From Symsagittifera roscoffensis (lineage: Eukaryota > Xenacoelomorpha > Acoela > Convolutidae): a stretch of DNA of 64,000 bases. The notes beneath the pieces are model-generated. The model saw nothing but the letters and a program-made list of their open reading frames with translations, ran no database searches and was not told where the DNA came from. Location of the stretch: NCBI RefSeq assembly GCF_963678635.1, contig NC_087062.1, forward strand, positions 6,374,193-6,438,192, given 5' to 3'. Positions 10,856 through 22,144 of the stretch are shown here, piece by piece (position 1 is the first letter of the stretch; the number at the start of each line of letters is the position of its first letter). The position numbers and the translations under genes are program-made.

Positions 10856-12691
10856 CAAATTTTTAACCATCATGACCCACTTGATACAATCCTCCTATCA
10901 AAAATAGAAATTGACAATATTTTTCTCCCACCAACAGAAAAAATTACACTTGAACTTTTAAAACAATATCAAAATTTAGACCCAGTAATACGACAACTCA
11001 AATCATGGCACAAATATAAAACAAAACCAGCAAAAGCTGATACCACAATTTTAGGAAATAAAACACTTCTTCGATATTTCCGAAAATTTAATAACAAAAC
11101 AATAAATGAAAATACAGATCTTTTAGACTATCAATTAGATGATTCTAAAGTCCCCTGTCTCCCCTTAAGTATGATATTAATAGCATTAAATATTACTCGT
11201 ACACAAAATACTAAAGGACCCTCCGGATCAGAAAAAACATATTCAAATTTTACACAAAATTTTTATTTTCCAAACGCCCCAATTTGGATAAAAGTACTAT
11301 GCAATGATTGTATAATATGTCAACTAAACAAACCTTACCCAAATCAGAAACAAATAGCACAAAAACAAGATTTTAAAGGACAAAGTCTATACTTTAATCA
11401 CAGAATATCATTTGACACAAAAGTACCAATTTCCCCATTTGACATAAAAGTACCAACTCATACATTATGGTTATTGTTGACGCTTTTACACATTATGTAG
11501 CACTCAACCCAGTACCACATTGTAACGCTTATTACGCTTACACAACACTCTACGAACACTGGATAGCAAAATTTGGACTACCAGAAATTCTAGTAACAGA
11601 CAACGGTACGTAATCCATTAATAATGAAATAATCACACTATGTCACCTATACAATATCAAACATAAACCACGTACATCTCATGTACCTTGGACAAACGGA
11701 TTAGTCGAAGGTATGAATCGTTCATTACAAGAATACCTTAGATGTATCATAAATGGAAATGACACAAAATACACGGAATGGTCAACAGATGTAAGATTAT
11801 TCCCATTATCATACAATTCACAAATAACGACAACTTTAGGAATGTCACCATATGAAATGGTTTTTAACCAAAAACCAAAAAAACCAATAATGTTCACCGC
11901 AAATGCACATAAAAATGCACAAGGACATTGCAAACCGACTAAAGATTCAATATGCTATAACCTATCATTACATACACATGATGAAGATCATTTTCATCAC
12001 CCACAAATTCTCAAACTAGCCTCCGGTACACACACCGAATGGATTTTAAACAGAGATAAAAAACATAATGAAGTCTACCAAAAAGTAACAAAGAAATTGT
12101 TACAACGACAAAATATCAATAACCAAATTAATCAGCGATTTACGCCAGCCACCGATTTAAAAATAGGAACATTTGTTTTAATACCAAATTTCCAGACAAA
12201 AAAAGGAATCTCTAAAAAAAGTACAACCACTTAGAAAAGGACCCTACCAAATAATTGCTAAACCAACTGAAGTCACGTATAAACTTATAGACACCACAAA
12301 AAAAGAAATTGTCCAACACAGAAACAATTTTTTACCTTATTATCCGAAAGAATACTCTTTACGCAAATTAACCCAATTATATTTTTTCACCGGTTTAAAA
12401 TTCATCCACAAAAACACCCAAATAGAGCCAGAAATAAATGAAACTAATAAAAATCAACATACACAAATTCAAAAACAAGACAAGTTTCTCAAAGACACAA
12501 AAATACTAAATTCAGATAATTTAGGAAAAGAAAGAAAAAATAGAAAAAAGATAGAAAAAATCTTGCCACAAGAACAAAAAGAAAAATCTACACATAGAGA
12601 ATCATCAAGACTTAGAAACCAACCACGTAAGGATTATAAAATATTCATCCCACAATCTAAAATACTAAAGAAAGTTGAATTTCAAAAATGA
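10856..12691 (+). pseudogene. Integrase relic, Ty3/gypsy type
   Basis: Three frame segments, about 10856-11500, 11461-12234 and 12221-12691, with a TAA at 11611. The zinc-binding part retains C-x2-C in a C-N-D-C-I-I-C context, but the upstream His positions read Arg and Pro. The core shows the first Asp in I-V-D-A-F-T-H-Y, the second in V-T-D-N-G-T, and the Glu in N-G-L-V-E-G-M-N. A GPY-like module (R-K-G-P-Y-Q-I) starts the third segment, followed by a Lys/Glu-rich tail of about 100 residues. Function when intact: insertion of element DNA into the host genome. The frameshifts, stop and lost zinc ligands indicate inactivity. Reverse transcriptase and RNase H, which normally precede integrase, are absent here. 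Confidence 0.8.
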
Positions 12692-13300
12692 AACCATTTT
12701 CTTTTTCATACAATTCAACCCTCATATACATCTCAGACATTTTAACTTTCATATTTCCCAAATAACATGCTGAAATAGACGCAATAAATCTAGTTCAAAA
12801 TCAACCAATAAGATTCACTCAACTCAATCACTTCCGTATCTCTAAACACCAACCTCTTAGCCGATAGACTTTAATCTCCAGGCATATCTGTAACTATAAC
12901 TTTACAACCTCCAGGTCAAAAATAAGCAACTTGCTAAATTTTGATAACTAAAATAAATATCACGGTATTATTACAACCCTCCCCTATCTAATAACCCAAA
13001 GATCAACAATATTTTCCCAAATTTGCCCTCAAAAACCCCCCAACCAAAAATGGCAAATTAGCCTAAAGAAAAAATGAACCATGATCATTTGGCCTAAAGT
13101 ACAATTATCTCAAAAATATCCCAGTTTACCCACCAAATAAAAATAAAGTAAAGAAGACCTGCCGAACACCATAAAATAAGCCCCCAACAATTTTTCAAGT
13201 AACTCAACCCACTTGTCAAAAAATCAATAAATAATCCGACCATACTTGAATATAGCCCCAGCAATTCAAAAAATATTCGACGAACGAATCATTTTCTCAA
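12692..13300 (+). other. Non-coding-like A/C-rich stretch after integrase
   Basis: About 600 bp without an ORF of note, with the same A-rich, G-poor composition as the rest of the element. It could hold splice or processing signals for the downstream genes; none is demonstrable. Confidence 0.5.
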
Positions 13301-13729
13301 ATGCTTCTCTTCTCTCCAGTTATACTCATAAAAAATCTAATCTTAAACATTTTCTTAAAACTTTTTCTAATTTCTAAACTTTTGATAATATTTTTCATTG
13401 ACGTTTTTGAAGTTTTTATAGTAATTTTAATAATTTTTCTTAGCATAATTTTAATTTTCTACACCCTATACGCGCTATATTCCCATCTTTCCCTACTCAT
13501 TGACCAAATGTACAGGTACGATAATTTAAAATCAATTTAAATGATACGAACAATTTTTAGTAGAACAGATATTTTTCTCCTATTCATAATTTTCCTCACA
13601 TTTGTAACATCCCTAATTTTGACAATATGCAAATGTATAAAAAAGGCAATAGTAACGTTCGCATTAGCCACGATTCTTTTAATTCTATTCATCGAAGAAT
13701 ACTATACCAAACATAAATCCTCTCACTAA
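13301..13729 (+). pseudogene. Highly hydrophobic ORF, split by one TAA
   Basis: Two ATG-started segments (13301-13540 and 13541-13729) are in the same frame, separated only by a TAA immediately followed by ATG. Together they give about 140 codons. The product is dominated by Ile, Leu, Phe and Val: two long hydrophobic stretches in the first part, two in the second, and a short charged C-terminus. It would be a small multi-pass membrane protein. No signal-peptide cleavage site or family is recognised. It is either one gene with a nonsense mutation or two tandem small membrane proteins. It sits between integrase and the envelope-like gene, where accessory genes are found in complex retroelements. 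Confidence 0.5.
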
Positions 13730-13733
13730 GTTC

Positions 13734-14852
13734 TCAAATCTATACAAACACATTTCCAAAATTGCTAACCAAACACCCCCAAATCAGTCTCCAACGACAA
13801 CTTCCCAGGAAAACCCAACAGTACCTACAACTACCCAGAACCCCCAAACATCCACACGAATTTCATTTCAAGATAACCCATATACTTTTGAACGACACGC
13901 TCGCTTATCTGAACCCCTAGAACCAGTTCAAAGACAAGCATCACTAAGTGAACCAACATATAATTTATACCCTACACTGCAACAGGACTTAAACCAAATC
14001 CGACACATTAGCCAAAATCAAAATACAATCGAAGTAAATAGACAAATAATACATCCAAGAAGAAATAGAAATTTCCAAACTCCTAGAATCACCTTTAGCA
14101 TACCTCAATCTCCAACTCCATCAATTTCATAAAATTCTAGTATAACACTACCAGATACACCAACGCTAACTCCTAACATTCAATCAGAACACCTAGGATC
14201 AACACCAACCTCAGCACAAATACGTGAAACTCCTTTTAACCCACCTAACCCAAACGAACGTCTACCCCATTGGACAACACAATCCTACTCACAAGGAGAA
14301 CCAAATTTAGTCAACGACCCAATAGATACTTCATCAGATACAACATTATCATCTTTAACAGAAACACTATCACTTCTATCAACACCATCCCTAAGTCAAA
14401 TTTCACCATCAATTTTCCCTTTAAATATCTCACACGACATTGAAACTCGATACAGTGAACAATCTACAAATATACCCCTAAGATTAGACTGGAATACATT
14501 TGTAGCACCACCTCCATTGTTAGGACAACATAACGAAAACCACCGACTACACAGTTGGGCACTTAACAGATTACAATATAGACAAGATATCCACGAAGAT
14601 ATCCGAGAACATAACGTTCAAATATTAAATCAAAACAGCCTTCAACTAAAGTTCGAAATTACAGTTAAACTTAATAACATTGTACAACATCCTTATCCAC
14701 TAAGCCCCTCAAATATCACAGCTCAAACACTACCACCACCATTTATTACAACAGAAGTAATATATAAATACGATAGATATACAAAAACCACAATCGGATA
14801 TATAACATTTTATAACCCATATTCAGGACTATCGTACACATGTATATTTTAA
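13734..14852 (+). pseudogene. Pro/Ser/Thr/Asn-rich ORF with a folded C-terminal part
   Basis: One frame is open for about 370 codons except for a TAA at 14130-14132. The first about 250 residues are low-complexity (Pro, Ser, Thr, Gln, Asn). The last about 110 (from about 14517) look globular, with regular hydrophobic spacing and several Tyr. No ATG is evident at its left end, so it may be reached by frameshift or splicing, perhaps from the hydrophobic ORF just upstream. Function unknown. Its architecture, a disordered N-terminus followed by a compact C-terminus, resembles that of the 17463-19273 region, which hints at related roles. Confidence 0.45.
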
Positions 14853-14929
14853 GGATATTATAATTTCAACACATCTTTTTTCTTATATTTTCCGAACAGA
14901 ACACAAATCCACCTCCTCGCACAAGACCT

Positions 14930-16507
14930 CAAGAAAATGAATAACATGAAACTGAAGAAAATGAACAAAAAACACTACAAAAATATGCAATAAATCAAGG
15001 AACACAATGCAAAACAGAACCACAAGCTATAGAAACTACAAACGTAATAGCAACACTATATTCAAAAGCCCGAGCAACAACAGTAACCGGATATAAACTT
15101 ACAGCAACGTTTTCCGAAAAGAAAATACATTGCTCACAAGTTTCGAATGGAAATAAAAACAGACTTGATCACGAATCATTTTACCAAAGCAACATAGAAC
15201 GACTTTTACATCTCAACCCCGATGATTGTAAAGTCGAGTTACACAGGTTAAAACTCACAAATAACAAACACTCAGAAAGACAAATAGTACATTTCCATGT
15301 CTTCAGCGATTCTGTACACCAAGCAGAAATTGAACGCTATCAAGGACATATAAAATTAGACAAAAAATACCCATTCAATGGTGCACACAGACGTTTAAAT
15401 TATGATACCAAAGATAAACATTGCATATCACACATTGGAATAAACAACCCCTCAAATGGTAAAGCAGATACAAAAAATAGAGGATATCAAGAAATAATGT
15501 TTTTTGATTGGAAAATACAACTTGAAAAAATACAACTCACACGAGATTTAGCAGATAACACAATGATCTATCAAGGAGTTCGATTACCTTGTAAAAATGA
15601 TCAAGGATATTGTGATCCTACAACAAGAACCCAAGCAACAATTGTTTGATTTCCCGAAGATACATGCACAACATTTCAAGTAGCAAAAATACACGCCCGA
15701 ATGATAAAATTTCATGAAAAATATTTCCTTGAATCTATCCCATACGAACAAGTGAGCCCACATCACAAACGGAGTAATGATTTTAAAAATTCGCACGATA
15801 TAGAAAACAAACTAACACGTTTTCAAATCTACCAAGAAACAGAATTTGCATGTAAATACACAAACCCACTCTACAAAACACAATACTCCGAAATACTTGT
15901 CGAATACGAACAAGGTTTCGACATGACCACTGGAAAAATTAAAGTTAATCCACACGCAATAGCAAAATTTAATTACGACGGAAAACCCTACAGCCCAGTT
16001 AAATTTCAAAAATGTAATAACCATCCAGGTGGAAAATTAACACCAATTGACAGTAAAAGTACACGACTACAAGAATTATCGCTTATGAATACAAGTTACT
16101 TTGGAAACATACTTTATGACATTCATTTAGACATGAAATTAGACTACACAATTAGTAGAATTTTTCAAGAAATGTCACTTTCTGAATTAGAAACACTACA
16201 TCAGCTATGCGAATTAGAAAGAACACAAATCTTACAATCACTCGCATTAGCAGTACTAAAAATACCCTACGCAGGATATTTATTATCAGGAAATAGATCA
16301 AATTTTCTTGATTACGAAGGTAACATCTTATGGTTTTATACTTGCACCAAAAAAGTATCACCGTTATACGTTTTTGAAGATAAACGTTGTTACAAAAGAA
16401 TACCCATATTCTACAAAATCAAATTACATTTTGTTGATCTTTCTCGCGAAGAACATATTTTTGGGATACCGCAGTCCCATGTGGATCAGAAAATAGCCAC
16501 AATGTAG
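14930..16507 (+). pseudogene. Envelope-like glycoprotein gene, main part, one stop
   Basis: A single frame is open from about 14930 to 16507 apart from a TGA at 15647-15649. It is followed, after a frame change, by coding-like sequence to 17218 ending in a hydrophobic segment. Visible features are scattered cysteines including a cluster in the last third (around 16340-16400), alternating aromatic/hydrophobic beta-like segments, and position between pol-derived ORFs and the 3' LTR. These fit an envelope glycoprotein that would sit on the particle surface. I cannot assign it to a specific viral glycoprotein family. The stop and frame breaks make this copy non-functional as it stands. Confidence 0.5.
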
Positions 16508-17218
16508 TACAACTAAACCCTGACGAAGATAAATACTACCTATTAACACCATACCCTACATTAATGCAATCACTAAAAAATTTTCACCAGAAAGCATAAG
16601 AGCCATTGCTCGAAACCCAAATATAGATTTAAAATCCATTGGACTTTATTCTAAATCTGATATACAACACCATATTAGAACGCAACAATTCCAAAAACTA
16701 CTCACACAAATTGACACACAGGCCTACTTACACCATACAAAGACAATCAATTGATCAAAATTTAAGAAAACTTGCAGAAACCGCAGGATTTGCAGACATA
16801 TACACGCAAGATTACAGCGGATATTTTAAATACATTAAAGATTATATATATTTAAACGGCAAAAAAATACAGACCACAGGATATTTCACCCATAAATATT
16901 TTCAGTTTTGTAACCTTGAAAAACGAAATACTCGCTTTTCTAGGATGGCCCTACTACATCTTAGAAAGATTGACTATCTTATACGCTATGTTTAACTTTA
17001 TAGGATTTCTTTTCTCACTATTAAAAGGAACCTTTAATACATGCGCTATACACACACAAGTCAACCGCCAAGCAAGTGTAGCACGCATATTATTTGCAGG
17101 ATTTTTTGGAATATTTTCATCATCCATAAACAAAATACTTTTAGACGCACAAATCAAAGAATATAATACAAAACTAGCCACAAGACCAAAACATACGACG
17201 AAGAACACAATAATGTAG
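16508..17218 (+). pseudogene. Envelope-like gene, C-terminal part with membrane anchor
   Basis: Coding-like sequence continues in shifted frames (ORFs 16639-16995 and 16916-17218). The second contains a strongly hydrophobic region around 16925-17030 and another near 17085-17125, followed by a Lys/Thr/Arg-rich tail. This fits a membrane anchor and cytoplasmic tail. At least two frame changes separate it from the main part. Confidence 0.45.
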
Positions 17219-17462
17219 ACACAGTCCCTACAGCACCACAAGTACCAGCCCTACCACAAAATCATCCCTTATCTTTAGTTCCCAGAAATTTTCGAAATCT
17301 AGCAATCACAAATAACCCAAATTTTCGACCACATTCAGTACACAGCCCTATCCAACATATAACGACAAATCATTCACAAAATGATAGTACATATGAACAA
17401 ATTATAGAACAACCCCATACCACTACCTTTCAATCTCAAAATAATCATTTTTTTAACCCACG

Positions 17463-18372
17463 ATGAGCCGACAACTTGGATCCCTCCACCGCTCAAATTC
17501 CCACCCAGCCAATCTCCAAAACCCAATCCCAATTATACCACTTTTCGCTTTCCCCCCACCTGATTTTGCAATTATTAACATACCATCTAGCACGAGTTCA
17601 GACACTAACTCAGATATTTCAGTTTTTCATACAATTTCACAATTTAACAATTCAGACCTTGAAACTCCCGACGAATTTGCCAACTCTGAACCCTCTCCTT
17701 CCACCTATTCGCAAACCAACCCCTCGAATTTTTCACAACCCCCTTTTCAACCCATTAACGCCAGTGAACCACTACCATCCCTTTCTACTCCCTCTTATGC
17801 ATCCCAAGTCACACCAACATATACTCCATCCCTTTCTGACAGATGAACCATTAATTCCCCCGATATCCCACAAATTTCCCCAGAATTAGATAATTATATT
17901 ACTCTCCAACAACAAATTATCCATCCCCATACTCTTACCATAAATCACCTATCATCCATAACAACATCATCCGGGCCACCAACACCAACACCGCTATCAG
18001 ACTACACCCCATCATTAGCCCAATCATCCACCTCCACAGAAACATCCACCAGCACTAACAGAGCTTATCGCACTTTCAAACGAACATTCCCAAATCACCC
18101 ATTCACAACCAAACCAGGTACAGCTAAAGAATATATTGATCATCCACAACATAAAAATACTAAACAGTTTCTCCAAACTAATCTACCATCATTCCCTCAA
18201 TACACCTTGAATACACCTACTACTAATGATGACACCAGAAATTTTGTTGACGAATACGTCTTAATGCCGACACTACATTGGACATCATACTACCACTACA
18301 CTAACTCTCTTTACCTACCACTTTATAACACCATAACTGATAATGAACAATGCAAAAAATGTTATACAGACT
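17463..18372 (+). pseudogene. Ser/Thr/Pro-rich ORF with one TGA
   Basis: One frame is open from 17463 to 18372 apart from a TGA at 17844-17846. The first about 200 residues are dominated by Ser, Thr, Pro and Asn. The last about 100 (from about 18060) are less biased, with Tyr and Trp. Its end overlaps the start of the 307-codon ORF by 23 nt, across a run of six A. The two may therefore form one product by frameshift, or one ancestral frame broken by an indel. The bias suggests a disordered or heavily glycosylated segment. No family recognised. Confidence 0.45.
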
Positions 18373-19273
18373 AACAACAGCACTAACACCACAACAATTC
18401 ACATATGTAGGATTTAAAAAACTACTAAAAGATTTCACCGCACCCCGCGCTTACGACTTCACTATCAAATATTATGATCACAACATCATACGCTCTAACC
18501 AAGGCCAATTTTTAGACGACGACCGCTTTGCTAACCCACAACTAACAGTAAAATTTTTCATCTCAACATCATATTTATTTACACTTAATATTTTTGACAT
18601 AGCACACGATCACGTCATTTCCGAAGCCCTCATTGACACACAGGCCTATCAAAGCTTCCAAGATAAATTTAATTTATTTACACTAACCTTCCACTTTCTT
18701 ACACCACAGGAACGAGATCTGCACTGCTCTCACGATATTATGTTACGCACTAAACAGACACATACTTACACATATTATCGTTTTATACAAAATCACTTTG
18801 ACTTACATACACCCTCACGACAACCCCACCATCGTTTTCAATTCATCAACTCAAAGTACACATCACCGTTTTTTCTTAATTTAACTTATTGTATAAAAAA
18901 TACTAACCTTCATGGCATCCTCCGTAATTACGACCCCGTCCACCAAATGTATATATTTTGCCCCATCACCAAGGTCTTTCAGGACAAAGAATCCCGACCC
19001 ATCCTCATCCCGCACGAATTCTTAAAACCCATTGAAATTCCGATTCTAGAATTTATCCATAACACTAAATATAATCATAAACTTTACAATCTAATCCAAA
19101 ACACACCTCATGAGATTGCAGTAGGCACCGAAGAACTAAACATCATCAAAGCACTTCAATTGCTTTGGCCACTGCTAGAAACTAAAAATATCAGTCGCAT
19201 ATTAGCTAAATTATTAACATCATCTGAACTAATCCAAGACCTCTTCTTACATGGCTTTTTCCCCCAAGATTAG
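18350..19273 (+). CDS. Uninterrupted 307-codon ORF of unknown function
   Basis: Starts at ATG 18350 inside the end of the preceding ORF and stops at a TAG about 200 bp before the 3' LTR. It is the longest intact ORF after gag, although its neighbours carry stops. The product is rich in His, Tyr, Phe and Leu, appears globular throughout, and shows no signal peptide, membrane segment or zinc cluster. Local features include L-T-P-Q-Q-F-T-Y near the N-terminus, a D-D-D-R segment near residue 55, and a helical C-terminus (A-L-Q-L-L-W-P-L-L). I recognise no family. The 3'-most position resembles that of regulatory or immune-interaction genes in complex retroviruses, but that is analogy only. Confidence 0.6.
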   Translation: MQKMLYRLTTALTPQQFTYVGFKKLLKDFTAPRAYDFTIKYYDHNIIRSNQGQFLDDDRFANPQLTVKFFISTSYLFTLNIFDIAHDHVISEALIDTQAYQSFQDKFNLFTLTFHFLTPQERDLHCSHDIMLRTKQTHTYTYYRFIQNHFDLHTPSRQPHHRFQFINSKYTSPFFLNLTYCIKNTNLHGILRNYDPVHQMYIFCPITKVFQDKESRPILIPHEFLKPIEIPILEFIHNTKYNHKLYNLIQNTPHEIAVGTEELNIIKALQLLWPLLETKNISRILAKLLTSSELIQDLFLHGFFPQD

Positions 19274-19480
19274 ATAAGTATATTTCAACTATATTCACTA
19301 ATAAATATAAAAATTACTAACCATTCTTTATAATGTTAGATTTCATTTTTCTAGCATTCTCATCACCATCATCTGCAAAATGAAAAAAGACAAACAAAAA
19401 TATAAACTTTTAGAAATTACAATTCATTAAACTTATTTGCTAAAACAATCTAAATATACTAAAACCTTTGCACTATATGA
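19274..19480 (+). other. Pre-LTR segment with a purine run
   Basis: Contains aaaatgaaaaaagacaaac (about 19377-19396), the best polypurine-tract candidate. The true LTR start cannot be fixed because copy 1 is cut at the window edge. Confidence 0.35.
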
Positions 19481-21352
19481 TGTCATAAAATTCATACAAA
19501 TTTAGTAAAATAATTTATAAATTCTTCCCCCAAAAAGCAGTAAAATTACATACAATGAAAACTTATAGATTCAAATTTCCCCAAACGTAGTAAAATTCAA
19601 ATCCCAGCAGTAAATTTATGAATTACGAAAGCAGTACTAACCTTTTCATTCATTCGCACAAGAATTCTATCCATACTCGCACAGCTCGCCCACGAAGAAT
19701 TGTTTAAAATAATGATTTTATGTTCCAAGCTTTCAATAACAACAACTCTAACTAATGATAACAAGTTTCCAACTTTCCTTTAACCCGGTTGGAATGGAGT
19801 TATACACTACACCAAACTAACCAATGCAAATGACTAAACACCACAAATCATGAAATAACAGCATGAATAAGAAAAGAACACCAACGGTACCCAAACCGGA
19901 TTAACCCAGCTTAAAACTGGATAATTTATTCTTTTGAAGACTATTATAAAGTCAACGAAAGAAATAATGAAACACAAAAAAGTCGAAAGACAAACCCAAA
20001 CCAAAAACAATTTGATTTTTGAAAAAAGGACACAACCATAAACAACATAAGAAAGCACAGAAAAAAGCACCATATAATGTTAACACAAAACAGGACCCCT
20101 CAAAGAAACAGCACGAAATCATACTCCCACTCCTGGCCTAACCCACCAGTGAGGACGTCCTGAGCATGCTCTATAGCCGGCCTAACCCACCGCGCTACAC
20201 CACGCTTTGTGACCACACTTTTATTTTTAATAAAAGGTACTCAAGGGTGAGTAGCTCTTCAAAATAACTGAACTAAAACAAAAAGCTTTTGTGAAAACAA
20301 TTAACCACGATCATAACTAAAAAGACAATTAACAAAAAGTATAAGATGTAAATCATAATATGCAGTATATAGATCACACACCACAGCTAAGACGAACATC
20401 CAGAGACTAGACGATCCCATCACAACCGAACGAAAGAATGGCTACAAACCACCAACCGACATGTCACCCACAATCACGACTCAAAGGATTTAGAGTACGA
20501 CTTGACTTCGCAGTAAAGGTCTTCATTGAACCAGACCAATGACCACCTCGATGTTCAAGTATACGTACAGATCCGAGATTCCAAACACTAGTTTCACGTC
20601 ATTCCCAGACGAGGTTGATCACAAACAGCCTCCATAAATGCAAGCAGAACTGACATAGCAAAGCCTTTTGGATTCTGGAATCTAAACGATTTCATTCATT
20701 GGGGATCACATTCGTTGTTGAACGATAAGAAGATAAACTTCATATCCCGAATTCCAGCGTCCTGGAACGTTTCTCTTGAAGAGAAATTATGTCGACGGTT
20801 CTAGTCTCCTGGACCTCTCTTCTCCAGGGAACAAAAAAAAAGAAAACGAAAATGATGTTCGCCACATACCAACTTTCATCATCCATCCTTCAATTGCAGA
20901 AGAAAAGAGATAGAACTCAAAAACTCTGTAAACCCCGGATGGGTGGAACCTGATCTAAACTACATTTTATTATTTATAATTTAGACATTTAACCATTGTA
21001 AAGTATTTAATATTAACCAATCACAATCCATCTAACTAACTACCCACTTATTTGTAAGTGCTGAAATTACTTGTAATTTCAATACCAGAGAGATTTGAAT
21101 TTAACTTAGAAATTAGTTGCCTCTCCCGAGTACTTCAGAAGCCGCAACAATACCAGTATACTCTAGATCTATTGAGCCTAGCAGAGACTAGTTAAACACC
21201 CTGAGACTAGTAGTTATAAGAGTAAGATTAGGATCGGTATTAGACTAAGAAGTTGCACGAATCTATCCGGCCGAAAATAAGATAGCGTGACGAGCAGACG
21301 GTGTACCCTATCCGAAATTACTCTATGAGATAGACCCCCATATCTAAACTCA
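19481..21352 (+). repeat. 3' LTR (copy 3)
   Basis: Matches copy 1 from base 2 of the window onward and copy 2 nearly exactly at its right end. It ends in ...aaactca and is followed by unrelated sequence. Its length is at least 1.87 kb, long for an LTR. It contains two ggcctaacccacc motifs flanking a gagcatgct segment (20137-20205), also present in copy 1. Read on the minus strand, the segment gtgtagcgcggtgggttagg resembles a tRNA A-box region. Confidence 0.88.
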
Positions 21353-22144
21353 AATTCTTTCTGAGCTCATGAAAATCACTTTGTATTGAAAGGAGGTTTT
21401 GACTTATACAAAAAAGGGCAACTTTCATTTAAATTAACATGATGGTGTTACAGCTAGTCTAGAAATCAAGTTATAAACCAAAAACTCTTTTGATTAGAAT
21501 CTTGAGTTTGCGATACTGGGAGAGCGGTTGTTTGCTTTTTGAAATTAATAATGCATAATTTCGAAACAATTGTTTCAAACACTTGCCAGCTCAAGTTCAT
21601 ACTATTGGAAGCTTCCCAGCTGACCTTGTTCCAAAAAATCTCCAAATCTCCATTGTTGCAACAAAATTTTTCTTACATTATGGATTAATGATAAATCTGA
21701 ATATCTAGGAACTGGTAAAAATTACTAGCCAACCAACACAAAAACAAACAGCCTCGGAGATTAAATGTGAAAACAACTGAAAACACCTCAAAGGCTCGCA
21801 TTTGACTCAAAAAATTTATAACTTTGAAGACCAAATTAAAGCCTCCAAATCATGACATGTGAGTTTTGTACTGAGATTTTTTGTCTTTCAAATGTTTTTG
21901 AATAGAATTCAAATACTTTTTGAAAAATCTGATTCAGATATTTCTTAAAGTTATGACTATAGAGAAGGCAGTGTTCCAATTAAAGTTAAAGAATACAAAA
22001 AGCAGCAGCTTTTCAATGTGCTAAACGAAAGAAAAGTAATTAGCACAGTCAAAACGAAAGTTCAAAGTCGATCATCTACTTTTGTGGACTGAAACCAATT
22101 TACGAAATAATTCGAAAAACTGTACCTTATAAAATACTAGATCC
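21353..22144. other. No gene recognised
   Basis: About 0.8 kb between the LTR and the first LINE copy. No ORF, repeat or motif can be supported, and no target-site duplication can be checked because the left end of the element is truncated. Confidence 0.5.

Larger units (their letters stand above)
5230..21352 (+). mobile_element. Giant LTR retroelement, Ty3/gypsy-like, with extra ORFs
   Basis: About 16 kb, bounded by a truncated 5' LTR (5230-5643) and a full 3' LTR (from about 19480 to 21352). The two LTRs are nearly identical where they overlap, which suggests a fairly recent insertion followed by loss of the left part of the 5' LTR. Order: PBS, leader, two small ORFs, gag, nucleocapsid-like ORF, integrase, hydrophobic ORF, Pro/Ser/Thr ORF, envelope-like gene, second Pro/Ser/Thr ORF with a 307-codon ORF. 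No protease, reverse transcriptase or RNase H was recognised between gag and integrase, so this copy could not move alone. The whole internal plus strand is A-rich and G-poor. The Ty3/gypsy assignment rests on the capsid region and on an integrase with a GPY-like module. Confidence 0.85.
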
